Source of the DNA: Heyndrickxia coagulans 36D1
GTDB taxonomy: Bacteria > Bacillota > Bacilli > Bacillales > Bacillaceae_C
Assembly (NCBI RefSeq): GCF_000169195.2
Contig: NC_016023.1
Location: forward strand, 620,001-684,000
DNA length: 64,000 nucleotides
Reading direction: 5' to 3'
Made by a program: the position numbers and the translations under genes. The notes beneath the pieces are model-generated. The model ran no database searches. It saw nothing but the letters and a program-made list of their open reading frames with translations, and had not been told where the DNA came from. Below are positions 34,751 through 44,346 of this stretch, piece by piece (within the stretch, counting starts at the first letter, position 1; each line of letters starts with the position of its first letter).

Positions 34751-34780
34751 CGGGCCGGGCAGATGATGCGTCCCGGCCCG
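34751..34780 (-). terminator. Probable terminator hairpin after panF
   Basis: CGGGCCGGG (34772-34780 complement) pairs with CCCGGCCCG (34751-34759 complement), then GATCTAAAAAAATTTTT. A second GGGGC/GCCCC hairpin (34840-34868) lies between it and the panF stop. Confidence 0.55.
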
Positions 34781-34909
34781 ATTGATTCTTATTTTGCAGC
34801 TTCTTCCGGACATCGCACATTTTTAGCTAAAAATTTCAATTTGGGGCGCCGGATTACTCGGCCCCAATAAGTCATAATGACGCGTGTCGATTGAACCGGT
34901 ACTTTTACT

Positions 34910-36364
34910 TTATGCCCCATCGCGTTCAGCCCGAATGGCAGCTCTCTTGCGCCCGAAGAGAAGGCTCGCCGCGATAAACCCGGCGCAGGAAATAAGGACC
35001 GGCAGCACCACTGTATGCAATCCGAACGGGTTTGGATGCAAGCGGTCCAGCAGAATGTACGAGCCCATGCCGAGTATCATAGAACAAACCGCGCCGTACT
35101 TGTTTCCTTTATTCCAGTACAAGCCGAAAATCACCGGCCATATAAAAACGGATTCCAGGCCGCCAAAGGAAAACAAGTTGAGCCATATGATCAATTTCGG
35201 CGGGCTGAGCGACAACAGCACGACAATGACGGCAATCGCTGCGGTCACGCTGAAACTTGCCGCTTTCATCTGTTTTTCGGATGCGTTCGGTTTCACATAA
35301 TTCAAATAAAGGTCTTTGACAAGCGCGGAACCGACGAGAATGAGGAGCGCATCAACGGTAGACATAATTGCGGCCATCGGAGCAGCAAGCACGATACCGG
35401 CCGGCACAGGCGGCAGCACTTTCATCGTTAATAGCGGCATTACCGTATCGGGCACTTTCACACCCGGTATGACAGCACGTGCCATCACGCCAATAAAATG
35501 CATGCCGAACATAATAAACCCAATGACAATGGTACCGATGATGATCGCCCTGTGCATCGCCCGGGAATCTTTGTAGGACATCGCACGGACCGTAATTTGC
35601 GGCAGGCCGACGACACCAATCCCGACCAAAATCCAAAACGACGACACATAGGCAGGGCTCAGGCTGTGCCCGTGTCCGAACGGCGTAATCAGATCCGGGT
35701 CCTCTGCAGCAAGTTTGTGCATAATCGGTTCCATCCCGCCGCCCGCTTTAATGGTTGCCACCAGTAAAATAAGCGTGCCGAGAAACATGACCGTGCCCTG
35801 GACTGCATCTGTCACCGCCACTGCGCGAAATCCCCCGACTACGACAAACAGCGTAACAGAAGCGGCAAAAATTAGGAGCGACGCCGTATACGACAATCCG
35901 GTCAGCGATTCAACAAGGCGCGCACCGCCGATCCACTGTGCCGTCATCGATGAAAACAGAAAAATAATAATGCTTGCTGCCGCCAAAATGACGACGGCAT
36001 CACTTTGATAACGGCTTTTTAAAAAGTCAATCAGCGTCACCGCCTCATATTTGCGTGCCATAATCGCAAATTTTTTCCCGAGCACCATCAGGACAAAATA
36101 GCCGGTTGAAAGCTGTGCCATAGAAAGAAGCACCCAGCCAAGCCCCTGTGTGTACGCCACACCCGGCCCGCCGATAAAGCTGCTGGCGCTCCCGTATGTC
36201 GCCACCATCGTCATCGCGAGGATAAAACCGCCGAGCTGCCGTTTTCCGAGAAAATATTCCTGTACAAAAGATTGCGTTTTGATCACGTATTGATTGGCCC
36301 AAAAACCAACGGCAAAAATAATGAGCAAAAAAATGAGCAGTGGTGCCAATACCGGCCAGTTCAT
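34910..36364 (-). CDS. panF: Sodium/pantothenate symporter
   Basis: 484 aa, 13-TM member of the sodium:solute symporter family. EYFLGKRQLGGFILAMTMVATYGSASSFIGGPG is typical of PanF; GFRAVAVTDAVQGTVM and LPQITVRAMSYKDSRAMHR are conserved family loops. Imports pantothenate with Na+ for CoA synthesis. It overlaps the YhdT gene by 4 bases (ATGA), the conserved yhdT-panF pair seen in many bacteria, which supports the substrate call. Confidence 0.93.
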   Translation of the reverse strand: MNWPVLAPLLIFLLIIFAVGFWANQYVIKTQSFVQEYFLGKRQLGGFILAMTMVATYGSASSFIGGPGVAYTQGLGWVLLSMAQLSTGYFVLMVLGKKFAIMARKYEAVTLIDFLKSRYQSDAVVILAAASIIIFLFSSMTAQWIGGARLVESLTGLSYTASLLIFAASVTLFVVVGGFRAVAVTDAVQGTVMFLGTLILLVATIKAGGGMEPIMHKLAAEDPDLITPFGHGHSLSPAYVSSFWILVGIGVVGLPQITVRAMSYKDSRAMHRAIIIGTIVIGFIMFGMHFIGVMARAVIPGVKVPDTVMPLLTMKVLPPVPAGIVLAAPMAAIMSTVDALLILVGSALVKDLYLNYVKPNASEKQMKAASFSVTAAIAVIVVLLSLSPPKLIIWLNLFSFGGLESVFIWPVIFGLYWNKGNKYGAVCSMILGMGSYILLDRLHPNPFGLHTVVLPVLISCAGFIAASLLFGRKRAAIRAERDGA

Positions 36365-36633
36365 GGCTTATCCCCCTCTTCATCATCGAAAGGGATATCC
36401 TTAAAAAAGAACTTCACAATGAAGATGACAAGCGCCGTCACGACAATATACCCGGCAATGCAGCTGTAAAAAAACCATGATGGCATGCCAAATATATAAT
36501 GATACTGTTTGGCCGGCCGTGAACCGAGGCCGTAAGCAAAACCGTACCACCAGAGAAAATTGAACAGCACAAGCCCGACGCCGATCCTTGCTTCTTTGTG
36601 CGCCTGTTTAAATCTTTTGTCATCTGTTTTCAA
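36361..36633 (-). CDS. yhdT: YhdT-family small membrane protein (PanF partner)
   Basis: 90 aa, DUF997/YhdT family. Two TM helices: GVGLVLFNFLWWYGFAYGLG and FFYSCIAGYIVVTALVIFIV, with the signature FGMPSWFFYSC between them and an acidic C-terminus (DDEEGDK). Always found just before panF and assumed to be its auxiliary subunit, though the role is not established. Start TTG 36633 lies downstream of AAGGAAAGGATGG. Its stop codon overlaps the panF start, giving coupled translation. Confidence 0.85.
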   Translation of the reverse strand: MKTDDKRFKQAHKEARIGVGLVLFNFLWWYGFAYGLGSRPAKQYHYIFGMPSWFFYSCIAGYIVVTALVIFIVKFFFKDIPFDDEEGDKP

Positions 36634-36976
36634 AATGTGCCATCCTTTCCTTACTTTTGCTACTATCTTACATCTTTTTCATCCGGCCGTGTGATTTTCA
36701 CCATGAATCAGGTTTGTTTTGCATAAAAGCACTGGAACTTGCAAAATAAGCCGAACGAAACTGGATTCCTTTTCATGGTTGCCAGAAACAACCTCTCTTC
36801 TGATCGTCATTGATTTTGACGCGAAAAACTTCATTTCATTCTATATAAGTTGAGCTTAAGTTACATCAAGCCCGAGCGCCAATTTGCACGATGACGATTT
36901 TTTACAGCAGGCAACAAAAGCTGCGATATTTTAGCTGGAACTTCGGGTTGTATCCCGATCCCCATCGCACAGCCCG
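36634..36976. other. Promoter region of yhdT-panF
   Basis: About 340 gene-free bases on the minus strand between the gtaB terminator and yhdT. TAAGATAGT near 36656-36668 (complement) is a possible -10; no RNA motif recognised. A 22-codon frame (near 36715-36783) has only a distant GAGAGG and is not called. Confidence 0.4.
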
Positions 36977-37022
36977 ATAAAAAACGCCTGCGTTCGCATA
37001 TTTCGCGAAACAGGCGTTTTTA
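36977..37022 (-). terminator. Terminator after gtaB
   Basis: AAAACGCCTG / CAGGCGTTTT stem (36981-36990, 37011-37020) with inner TTCGC/GCGAA, then TTTTTTAT on the minus strand. Confidence 0.9.
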
Positions 37023-37040
37023 CCGGCAGACCTGCAAGTT

Positions 37041-37925
37041 TCAGATCTGATGGTTTTGAATTCTCCATTGCAAATCTTCCAAATACCGGAGCAAATCATC
37101 GCGCAGATCTTCCCGGGAAAGCGCCATTTCAATCGTCGATTTGATAAACCCGAATTTTTCGCCGACGTCGTAGCGTTTCCCTTCATAAGCATAGGCATAC
37201 ACTTTTTGGATTTCATTCAATTGTTCAATGGCATCGGTCAGCTGGATTTCACCGCCTGATCCCGTCTTCTGCAATGAAAGGAAATCAAAAATCTCCGGTG
37301 TTAAAATATACCGCCCGATAATGGCGACATTTGACGGCGCTTCCTCCACTTTCGGCTTTTCTACAAAGCCTTTCACATCATAAATTCTTCCCTTTTGATC
37401 GAGCGGGTCAATAATCCCGTAACGGTTTGTTTCCTCACGCGCGACTTCCATGACGGCAATCACGCTGGAATGGACCTGTTCATAAACATCGATCATTTGT
37501 TTCAGGCAAGGCGGTTCAGCCTGAATAATATCATCACCGAGGAGCACGGCAAACGGTTCATTCCCAATAAATTTGCGCGCACACCAAATCGCGTGGCCCA
37601 GTCCTTTCGGTTCCTTTTGCCGGATATAATGGATATCCACTTCTGCAGGCTGGCGCACTTTTTCAAGCAGATCAAATTTTTTCTTTGCGATCAAATTGTC
37701 CTCAAGCTCAAATGCGTGGTCAAAATGGTCTTCAATCGCCCGTTTCCCTTTCCCGGTTACGATGATGATATCTTCAATGCCGGAATCAATGGCCTCTTCC
37801 ACAATATATTGGATTGTCGGCTTATCGACAATTGGCAGCATTTCTTTCGGCATTGCCTTCGTCGCCGGCAGGAAACGTGTTCCAAGCCCCGCTGCCGGGA
37901 TAATCGCCTTCTTGATTTTTTGCAT
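37041..37925 (-). CDS. gtaB: UTP-glucose-1-phosphate uridylyltransferase
   Basis: 294 aa cytosolic nucleotidyltransferase making UDP-glucose for teichoic acid glucosylation, glycolipid anchors and capsule. Signature [20 protein letters not shown] (residues ~8-27), [20 protein letters not shown] (metal Asp), GFVEKP and [13 protein letters not shown] 37925 is six bases after the stop codon of the NAD(P)HX repair gene, and its AAGAGGTG site overlaps that stop, so the two are one operon. Confidence 0.95.
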   Translation of the reverse strand: MQKIKKAIIPAAGLGTRFLPATKAMPKEMLPIVDKPTIQYIVEEAIDSGIEDIIIVTGKGKRAIEDHFDHAFELEDNLIAKKKFDLLEKVRQPAEVDIHYIRQKEPKGLGHAIWCARKFIGNEPFAVLLGDDIIQAEPPCLKQMIDVYEQVHSSVIAVMEVAREETNRYGIIDPLDQKGRIYDVKGFVEKPKVEEAPSNVAIIGRYILTPEIFDFLSLQKTGSGGEIQLTDAIEQLNEIQKVYAYAYEGKRYDVGEKFGFIKSTIEMALSREDLRDDLLRYLEDLQWRIQNHQI

Positions 37926-37931
37926 TATTTG

Positions 37932-39434
37932 TCACCTCTTTATAAAACGGTCACCGTTTCCTAAACCCGGCGCTTTCCCTGCATCTTTTGCGGCCGTTTC
38001 CAATTGGTGCATCACTTTGGGAAGCAGCCGGGAAAATTCATGGGCAGTGAGTGTAGCGGACCCGTTTTCCCGGATCCACAAGTCAGCGCATGCCCCGTGG
38101 ATATAAACGGCATTGGCAACCGCTTCCTTGATATTAGCATACGTGCATATATTTGCCAAGAGCATGCCGGTTAATGTATCACCGCTTCCGCCTTTTGCCA
38201 GGCTGCTGTTGCCGGTTGTATTTACATAGCCGCTGCCATCCGGAAATGCCATTACCGTGTACTGTCCTTTTAAAACGACGATGACCCCGTGTTCCTGTGC
38301 ATAAGCGGAAGCAAGCCTGAGCCTGTCCGATGCAATTTGCCCGGTCGGAATGCCCGCCATCCTTGAAAATTCCCCTGGATGCGGCGTTAAAACGACCGGC
38401 GCCGTACGTTTCGGGTATGCCCTTTTATGTAATGCCCCGGCATCGAGGACAACAGGAAGTGGTTCTTTTAAAACGCCGTGAATGAAAGACTCCAGCTGCT
38501 CATCCGGCTCAATCCCGGGACCGATGGCCACCCCGGCAAATTTCTGCCCCAAATCGTTAAGCCGCTTTGAAAAATCCCTTTTTAAATAAGTCGCTTCCGG
38601 AACGAGTGTAGCGATCACATTCCGGGCACCGCTTTCCGTAAAAACGGAGAGTTTCCCGATCCCCATCCGCATGGCGCCGATCGCAGCCAGTGCCGCACTG
38701 CCCGGCATATCGTCACTCCCGGCAACCAAAAGCCCGGTCCCGAATGTGCCTTTATGGACATTGCCGCTTCTTTCGGGGAGCGAACGGATGACATCTTCTT
38801 CTGACCAAATTTTCCATTTTGAAGTATGCGGCAGACCGATCCCGACAGCCTTTGTTTCGCCGAAATAAGCGGAAGAAGGGAATAACAGGCTGGACGGTTT
38901 CAAACCATGAAGAGAAAACGTATAATCTGCGTGTACGGTATGCGGATCGGCATCACCCGTATCCCCCGCCACTCCCGTCGGTACGTCAATGGCGGCCACT
39001 TTTGCCTTCCGGGTATTGATCCAATCGGTTACTTCTGCAAGATCATCCCTGAGCGGCAGCCTTGTACCAACGCCAAGCAGCCCGTCTGCGATCCAGTCAT
39101 AATGTTTCTCACGGTCAAAAGGGGCTGCTTCAAAGCCGCACGATTGAAAATAGGAAAAATGCTGCGCAGCCTCTTTCGTTTGCGGCGGGCCTAAAGGAAA
39201 GATCAAATCCGCGTTGTATCCGTTCAGTTTTAAATAGCGGGCAAGTACGATCCCGTCCCCACCGTTATTCCCTTTGCCGGAAAGCACCGCAATCGTGTCG
39301 CGTTTGGAAAGGAGCGGCGCAAGGGCGCGGTACAGACCGCTTCCGGCATTTTCCATCAGCGTAAACGTATCCATGCCGAAAGAAGCTGCATTTGCATCGG
39401 CTTCCTTAATTTCTTTGCTTGTATAAATTTGCAT
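37932..39434 (-). CDS. nnr: Bifunctional NAD(P)HX epimerase/dehydratase
   Basis: About 500 aa metabolite-repair enzyme that epimerises and dehydrates hydrated NADH/NADPH. N-terminal YjeF-type epimerase (1-~210; GKGNNGGDGIVLARYL, IDVPTGVAGDTG) fused to a ribokinase-like ADP-dependent dehydratase (about 225-500; KGTFGTGLLVAGSDDMPG, VLTPHPGEFSRM, and catalytic GGSGDTLTGML). Start ATG 39434 is eight bases after GGGGGTG; TTG 39440 lies too close. The following gene is gtaB. The IS element is inserted about 75 bases upstream of the start, so the ancestral promoter may be displaced. Confidence 0.93.
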   Translation of the reverse strand: MQIYTSKEIKEADANAASFGMDTFTLMENAGSGLYRALAPLLSKRDTIAVLSGKGNNGGDGIVLARYLKLNGYNADLIFPLGPPQTKEAAQHFSYFQSCGFEAAPFDREKHYDWIADGLLGVGTRLPLRDDLAEVTDWINTRKAKVAAIDVPTGVAGDTGDADPHTVHADYTFSLHGLKPSSLLFPSSAYFGETKAVGIGLPHTSKWKIWSEEDVIRSLPERSGNVHKGTFGTGLLVAGSDDMPGSAALAAIGAMRMGIGKLSVFTESGARNVIATLVPEATYLKRDFSKRLNDLGQKFAGVAIGPGIEPDEQLESFIHGVLKEPLPVVLDAGALHKRAYPKRTAPVVLTPHPGEFSRMAGIPTGQIASDRLRLASAYAQEHGVIVVLKGQYTVMAFPDGSGYVNTTGNSSLAKGGSGDTLTGMLLANICTYANIKEAVANAVYIHGACADLWIRENGSATLTAHEFSRLLPKVMHQLETAAKDAGKAPGLGNGDRFIKR

Positions 39435-39654
39435 GGCCAAACACCCCCGTTCTCATAGTTTTATTGTAACACTGCTTGAATGCGACAACATAAAATTTCT
39501 AATTTCCGTATGTGTCAAGTTTTTCTCGACAAGGTTTAAATATCGGGTATTCCAAGACACTCTTTTTGTACACTTTCGGCTACCGTGCTTTACTTGCTCG
39601 GTGTAATTTTCGGAAAAGATGTAATATTTCCGTATAAAGATGGATAACGGGGAT

Positions 39655-39781
39655 GTTGAGGCGCGCGAAATTCACTCGCTTTCCGCGGGCGGCCGGCGAG
39701 CCTCCTCGCTCGTACCTCGCTGCGGGGTCTTTCCTGGCTCGCTTTTCCCGCAGGAGTCTCGTAAATTTCGCGCGCCTCAAC
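39655..39781. repeat. GC-rich 127-bp palindromic element inside the IS
   Basis: GTTGAGGCGCGCGAAATT (39655-39672) and its exact complement (39764-39781) flank 91 bases containing GCTTTCCGCGGGCGG, GAGCCTCCTCG, CTGCGGGGTCT and CCCGCAGGAGTC. This resembles a dispersed repeat common in Bacillaceae genomes. It is far richer in GC than the surrounding IS. Confidence 0.7.
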
Positions 39782-39804
39782 GATCAGTCCCCACTGAGCC
39801 AGGC

Positions 39805-41220
39805 TTAAAACGAAAGCTCTAATATTTTGCTTAAATGTCCCATTGCCGATGAACTGCTTGAATGCAGGGCAACTGATCCGTGCTTTACGCCCACTGACGG
39901 GCGTACAGGCTGCTTGAGTAGTTGAGACATCCTGATGAATTGTTTCAAGTTCCGTTGCTTTCTCTCGCTTCTTGAACGGTGTTTCAGATAGGCTTCTCTC
40001 AATGTCCCATTGAGTATGCCTTGTTTGATTTTCACCATGGCTTCTGCGCCAAGTTCACTCCAATGCATGCCCCTTTTTTTCATCCTGAAGGAGATATGCC
40101 TTTGATTCGATTCCATCGCTCCTAGGCCTCTCGCACCTTCCGGCACGTTTTTCACCCTGTCTCTCCAGTCAAAAATGCGGTCCCAGTTTTTCAAGATATA
40201 CGAACGGAATTCCTTGATTTTCTTGAGAGCCTTTTTATCCGTCAAGGTGCTTTCGTGCGTATCCAAATATAACGTGAATTGGTCCAGGTCATGCGTTCTA
40301 ATCGCTTTTCTAATTTGCTCCTTGATCTCGCTCTTTCCGCCCCCAAATGTCCTTATGATGGCTTGTGCAACGTGGTAGGTATCCAGCTGGTTGAGCACCG
40401 GAAATTCCGACTGTGAGAAAGCTGTTTGAAACCGTTCAGCTGTGTATCCCGCACCTCCATCACTGTTTGTAATGACATGCGTTTTTTCGAGGGAGTAGGT
40501 GTTGGCAGCTGTGGCTTGGACTTCATCCCAAAATGTCTGAATGTCTTCCGTCGTCATGATGACTGTGGGCTGACGCAGGGAGACCCTTTTACCATTGGTT
40601 TCCCATCCCTCATAGAGAATGGCGTGGTGGACTTCCATACTCTGTTTCTTTTTTAGTCCCCGAACGAATACACCATCTGCTTCAGAAAACAGGTAGTCTA
40701 CCTTCTTCCCCTCAGGCAGGGAAACAGCTATTTCTAGCTCTTCTACAAGTGCCTTATCGGCTTCCGCCTGAGTTTTCCCTACGTGTTTTACCATGTTCCC
40801 TACAGTTGTGTGACTAAGACTCACTGCTGTCCACTCTTTTAAAATATCAGCTACTTCCCGATAGGTGTTCTCACTTGCCAACTCTGCCACCTTTAATTCC
40901 ACTAACGGGCTGTATCGTTGGTGTGGTACCAGCCCTAACCATTCATCCAGAGGATAATGGGAATTTCCTCTCTTGTCATGCATTAATGAGCGTTTAAAGG
41001 TCACACTTCCAAATAGAAACTGAATGTTTCTGTTATCACTCCGGCAGTACACCCAGCCCTCCTCTAACTTCTCCTGTTTAATTGTTTTATCTAACTCTTC
41101 AAATATTTCCCCAACCCATTGTGTAAAAGCCTTCTGCATCAGAAGTTTAAGCTGTTCTTCAAATTCGATAAGACTCTTTGTATCCTTTAATAATCCAGCA
41201 ATTATTGATATAATATCCAT
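39805..41220 (-). CDS. ISLre2-family (UPF0236) transposase
   Basis: 471 aa, full length for the family. N-terminal helical part, then YSPLVELKVAELASENTYRE, the DDE-type core with Asp in YLFSEADGVFVRG and THVITNSDGGAGYT, NQLDTYHVAQAI, and C-terminal RGLGAMESNQRHISFRMKKR. The frame is intact, so the element could be mobile. ATG 41220 follows GAGAGAGAGG at the expected distance. The stop lies about 24 bases before the hairpin element. Confidence 0.93.
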   Translation of the reverse strand: MDIISIIAGLLKDTKSLIEFEEQLKLLMQKAFTQWVGEIFEELDKTIKQEKLEEGWVYCRSDNRNIQFLFGSVTFKRSLMHDKRGNSHYPLDEWLGLVPHQRYSPLVELKVAELASENTYREVADILKEWTAVSLSHTTVGNMVKHVGKTQAEADKALVEELEIAVSLPEGKKVDYLFSEADGVFVRGLKKKQSMEVHHAILYEGWETNGKRVSLRQPTVIMTTEDIQTFWDEVQATAANTYSLEKTHVITNSDGGAGYTAERFQTAFSQSEFPVLNQLDTYHVAQAIIRTFGGGKSEIKEQIRKAIRTHDLDQFTLYLDTHESTLTDKKALKKIKEFRSYILKNWDRIFDWRDRVKNVPEGARGLGAMESNQRHISFRMKKRGMHWSELGAEAMVKIKQGILNGTLREAYLKHRSRSERKQRNLKQFIRMSQLLKQPVRPSVGVKHGSVALHSSSSSAMGHLSKILELSF

Positions 41221-41413
41221 GGGAAGACCTCTCTCTCTAGATGTTCATCTTGAAGTGTACAATTAGATGATAGAGCGTCTTCCCATTTTTTTCCACTCAT
41301 TTGCCCCTTCGAGTAAAATTTTACACATACTAATTTCCGAATCCTTTTTTTGTTTTTTTCGTATTTATGGAAGGGAATGGGTTTTATAGACAAGAAAGAA
41401 AGGGGTGGTAGGA

Positions 41414-41818
41414 ATGAAACGAACTGCTGAAATTGTACTGAGCATCATTGGCGCGGTGCTAAACGGACTTGCCGCAATCCTCGTTATCTTCTTTACGATA
41501 GCCATGAAAAGCCAAAGTATTATCGACCAGCTGAAAAATGATGCCTCCATACGGGAAGCCGACTTTCAAACAGTCCTTCATACGATCCAGACGCTCGGCT
41601 GGGGAATTGCTGTGGTACTTATCATCGGAACGGTGATCGGCATTGTCGCCGCTGTTCAACTGAGGAATAACAAAAGGCCGAAGCTGTCAGGCATTTTGCT
41701 TATTATCGGTGCATTGCTTGTGTTCTTTTTCACCGTCGGATTCGGGGTGCTCCCGGCGCTGCTTTACCTGATTGCGGGCATTTTGAGCCTCGTGCGCAAA
41801 CCGCCAGTCATCGTTTAA
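41414..41818 (+). CDS. DUF4064-like membrane protein
   Basis: 134 aa with four TM helices: VLSIIGAVLNGLAAILVIFF, GWGIAVVLIIGTVIGIVAAV, LSGILLIIGALLVFFFTVGF and VLPALLYLIAGILSL. This arrangement and the opening MKRTAEIVLSIIGAVLN match the DUF4064 family of small Gram-positive membrane proteins of unknown role. ATG 41414 has GGGGTGG upstream; the in-frame GTG at 41405 lies inside that site. The IS lies 75 bases upstream and may now supply or block its promoter. A terminator follows. Confidence 0.82.
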   Translation: MKRTAEIVLSIIGAVLNGLAAILVIFFTIAMKSQSIIDQLKNDASIREADFQTVLHTIQTLGWGIAVVLIIGTVIGIVAAVQLRNNKRPKLSGILLIIGALLVFFFTVGFGVLPALLYLIAGILSLVRKPPVIV

Positions 41819-41833
41819 TCGTTTAATAGAGCA

Positions 41834-41864
41834 TGAGCCTTCCTGCATGAGGGAGGCTTATTTT
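41834..41864 (+). terminator. Terminator after the DUF4064-like gene
   Basis: GAGCCTTCC, seven-base loop, GGGAGGCTT then ATTTT. Confidence 0.75.
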
Positions 41865-42150
41865 GATACAAAAAAATAAATACGGCCAAGCGCGATTCCG
41901 CTTTTCATGCCAGCTAATCCGGCAATTAAAAAAGCCGGATGAAGATTTCCTGTCAAACGGAACACGGGAGCACGGCGTTTGCCGGTGGCCGTTTCAAAAA
42001 TTTACCTGTATCATCATCTTCCCGCCTGAGCCGGAAACGATGCGTGTTTCAAAAAAATGTGATAAAATCATAATAAATCGTTTCAATATTCCGCCATTCA
42101 AAGGAACCTGCTTCAACCCGTTCTGTGAATTCTTAAAGGAGATGAAAGAG

Positions 42151-42930
42151 ATGGGTTTATTGCATAAAGGTGTCACGATATTGGCTTTTGACGAAACGTA
42201 TGATGAACAAAAAAGGATCCAGTCTTTTCCCCATGAAACTATTAATCTGAAACATATCCGCCATACCAATCTTTTTTGTGAAAAACAGGCGCTTTTCCAA
42301 ATTGAAACGGCACTGGACCGCCGCAAACAAAAAGGCATCACCTTTCTTGGAAGTGGCAACTACCATTATGTGACCTCCCTGCTTTTAAAAAAAACGCCGA
42401 AACCGTTCACCCTTGTGCTGTTCGACAACCATCCGGACATGGACGACAGCTTTGAACAGACACTGCTATCATGCGGGTCGTGGGTATCCTACGCCTTAAA
42501 AACGAACCCGCTGCTGAAAAGAGTTGTCATCATCGGCCCGACTTCTTTCAAAACACATCGCCGCCCGCCACAAACCGTCCAAATTTTTCCTTTTAACGGC
42601 CGGAATCTTGAAAACCGGAAACGGATTTTATCCGCCATTCCAACAGATACCGTCTATATCAGCATTGACAAAGACGTCCTTTCCCCGGCTTTTGCCGAGA
42701 CAAACTGGGATCAGGGGAGGATGGGCAAGCAGGAATTGCTGTCCTGTATTTCGGCCATTCTCGATCAAAAGCAAGTATTCGGCATCGATATATGCGGGGA
42801 AACCGCAGTCTCGCCGGCTGAACGCTTTCTCCCGCATGCATTTGAAATAAGCCAAAAAAACGACGCCATGAATGCTGAAATCCTCGAAGTTTGCCTGGAG
42901 CGGCACCCGCAACCAGCACTGCACGTCTGA
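42151..42930 (+). CDS. Arginase/ureohydrolase-fold protein
   Basis: 259 aa. Manganese-ligand motifs of the ureohydrolase superfamily appear in divergent form: GSGNYHYV (usual GGDHS), VLFDNHPDMDD (DAHxD), and YISIDKDVLSPAF (SxDxDxxDP), then FGIDICGE. The length is short for arginase (about 300). The substrate could be a guanidino compound, formimidoylglutamate or an acetylated polyamine; none can be chosen. ATG 42151 follows AAAGGAG by nine bases. The longer upstream frame crosses a promoter-like TGTGATAAAAT (near 42058) and is discarded. It precedes hom by 116 bases. Confidence 0.78.
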   Translation: MGLLHKGVTILAFDETYDEQKRIQSFPHETINLKHIRHTNLFCEKQALFQIETALDRRKQKGITFLGSGNYHYVTSLLLKKTPKPFTLVLFDNHPDMDDSFEQTLLSCGSWVSYALKTNPLLKRVVIIGPTSFKTHRRPPQTVQIFPFNGRNLENRKRILSAIPTDTVYISIDKDVLSPAFAETNWDQGRMGKQELLSCISAILDQKQVFGIDICGETAVSPAERFLPHAFEISQKNDAMNAEILEVCLERHPQPALHV

Positions 42931-43046
42931 TTCTTTTTCTTACTTTTTAAAAAAGAAAGACTTGATCTTCCTCTGTAATCATGCTTTAATGTCTATTATA
43001 CAAAGACATTTGTTTTCTGTAAAAATACATAAAGAGGTGTGATCAA

Positions 43047-44342
43047 ATGAAATCGGACGTTTCAATCGGACTGCTTGGACTCGGAACCGTTGGCTGCGGC
43101 GTTGTCAAACTGATCCGGCAGCATCAGGAGGAACTCGTCCATCAGCTTGGGCGTGAAGTAAAGGTGAAACGAATTCTCGTGCGCGACACCGAAAAGGACC
43201 GCGGTGTAGACATTGATCCCGCCTCTGTCACTACAAATCCCGATGAGATACTAAATGACCCGGAAATCGATGTCGTCGTTGAAGTGATGGGCGGAATTGA
43301 TGAAGCCCGCCGGTACATTGTCAAGGCGATTGAAAATAAAAAACATGTCGTGACCGCGAACAAAGATTTAATTGCTCTCTATGGACCGGAGCTTCAGGAA
43401 CTGGCCTGGAAAAACCAGTGTGACTTGCTGTATGAGGCAAGCGTCGGCGGCGGCATCCCGATTATCAGGGGGCTTACAGACGGCCTTGTTTCCGACCGGA
43501 TCCAAAAAGTGATGGGGATCGTCAACGGGACAACCAATTTTATTTTGACCAAAATGATGGATGAAGGCGTTTCTTATGACGAGGCGCTGAAAGAGGCACA
43601 GGAACTTGGTTTTGCCGAAGCTGACCCGACATCAGATGTGGAAGGCCTGGATGCGGCAAGGAAAATGGCGATTTTGGCAAGGCTCGCATTCTATACAAAT
43701 GTGAAACTTGAAGATGTGGAAGTGGAAGGCATTACCCATCTTTCATCCGCAGATTTGCATTATGGGAAAACGCTCGGGTATACGATGAAGCTGATCGGCT
43801 TGGCGGAATGCCAGGATGAACATATTGAAGTGAGCGTGCAGCCGGCGTTTATCGCCCAAAACCACCCGCTTGCTTCCGTGAAAAACGAATTCAATGCCGT
43901 TTATATTAACGGGGAAGCAATCGGCGAGGCAATGTTTTACGGGCCCGGCGCCGGAAGCATGCCGACTGCGACCGCGGTCGTGAGCGATTGTATTGCCGCG
44001 ATTAAAAACATGCAGCTCGGCGTGAACGGCCGGAACCTCAGGGGCCCGCGCTTTGAACGGAAACTCATGCCGCCTGAGCAGCGCTACGGGCAATTTTATA
44101 TCCGTATGCATTTAAAAGACCAGGTCGGCGCATTTTCAAAAATTACAGCCGCCTTCAGCGCGCTCAATATCAGCTTTAAACGGATTTTGCAGACGCCTGA
44201 TAAACGCGATGAGCTTGCGGAAATCATCATTGTTACCCACAAAGTGTCGCTCGACCGTTTCCAAAAGGCGCTCGAACAGTTAAATGAAATGCCTGTTGTC
44301 AAAGAAGTGAACAGCTACTACCGTGTTGAAGGAGAGGCATAA
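43047..44342 (+). CDS. hom: Homoserine dehydrogenase
   Basis: 431 aa; NAD(P)H-dependent reduction of aspartate semialdehyde to homoserine, branch point for threonine and methionine. Rossmann [13 protein letters not shown] at the start, [13 protein letters not shown], catalytic region [18 protein letters not shown] and [30 protein letters not shown] (catalytic Asp/Lys). A C-terminal ACT domain ([20 protein letters not shown] onward) suggests feedback control by threonine. First gene of hom-thrC-thrB. AAAGAGGTG precedes the ATG. Confidence 0.96.
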   Translation: MKSDVSIGLLGLGTVGCGVVKLIRQHQEELVHQLGREVKVKRILVRDTEKDRGVDIDPASVTTNPDEILNDPEIDVVVEVMGGIDEARRYIVKAIENKKHVVTANKDLIALYGPELQELAWKNQCDLLYEASVGGGIPIIRGLTDGLVSDRIQKVMGIVNGTTNFILTKMMDEGVSYDEALKEAQELGFAEADPTSDVEGLDAARKMAILARLAFYTNVKLEDVEVEGITHLSSADLHYGKTLGYTMKLIGLAECQDEHIEVSVQPAFIAQNHPLASVKNEFNAVYINGEAIGEAMFYGPGAGSMPTATAVVSDCIAAIKNMQLGVNGRNLRGPRFERKLMPPEQRYGQFYIRMHLKDQVGAFSKITAAFSALNISFKRILQTPDKRDELAEIIIVTHKVSLDRFQKALEQLNEMPVVKEVNSYYRVEGEA

Positions 44343-44346
44343 AAAC

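Larger units (their letters stand above)
39509..41329. mobile_element. ISLre2-family insertion sequence with target-site duplication
   Basis: Inverted ends TATGTGTCAAGTTTTTCTCG (left) and the complement of CGAGTAAAATTTTACACATA (right) match at most positions. CTAATTTCCG occurs directly before (39499-39508) and after (41330-41339), giving an 8-10 bp duplication; the exact boundary is ambiguous by a base or two. It carries one transposase gene and a large hairpin element (39655-39781). It separates nnr from the DUF4064-like gene. Confidence 0.9.

Noticed and set aside
42931-43046. T-box or other riboswitch before hom
   Set aside because: Only 116 bases with no T-box sequence (AGGGTGGNACCGCG) and no terminator-like fold.
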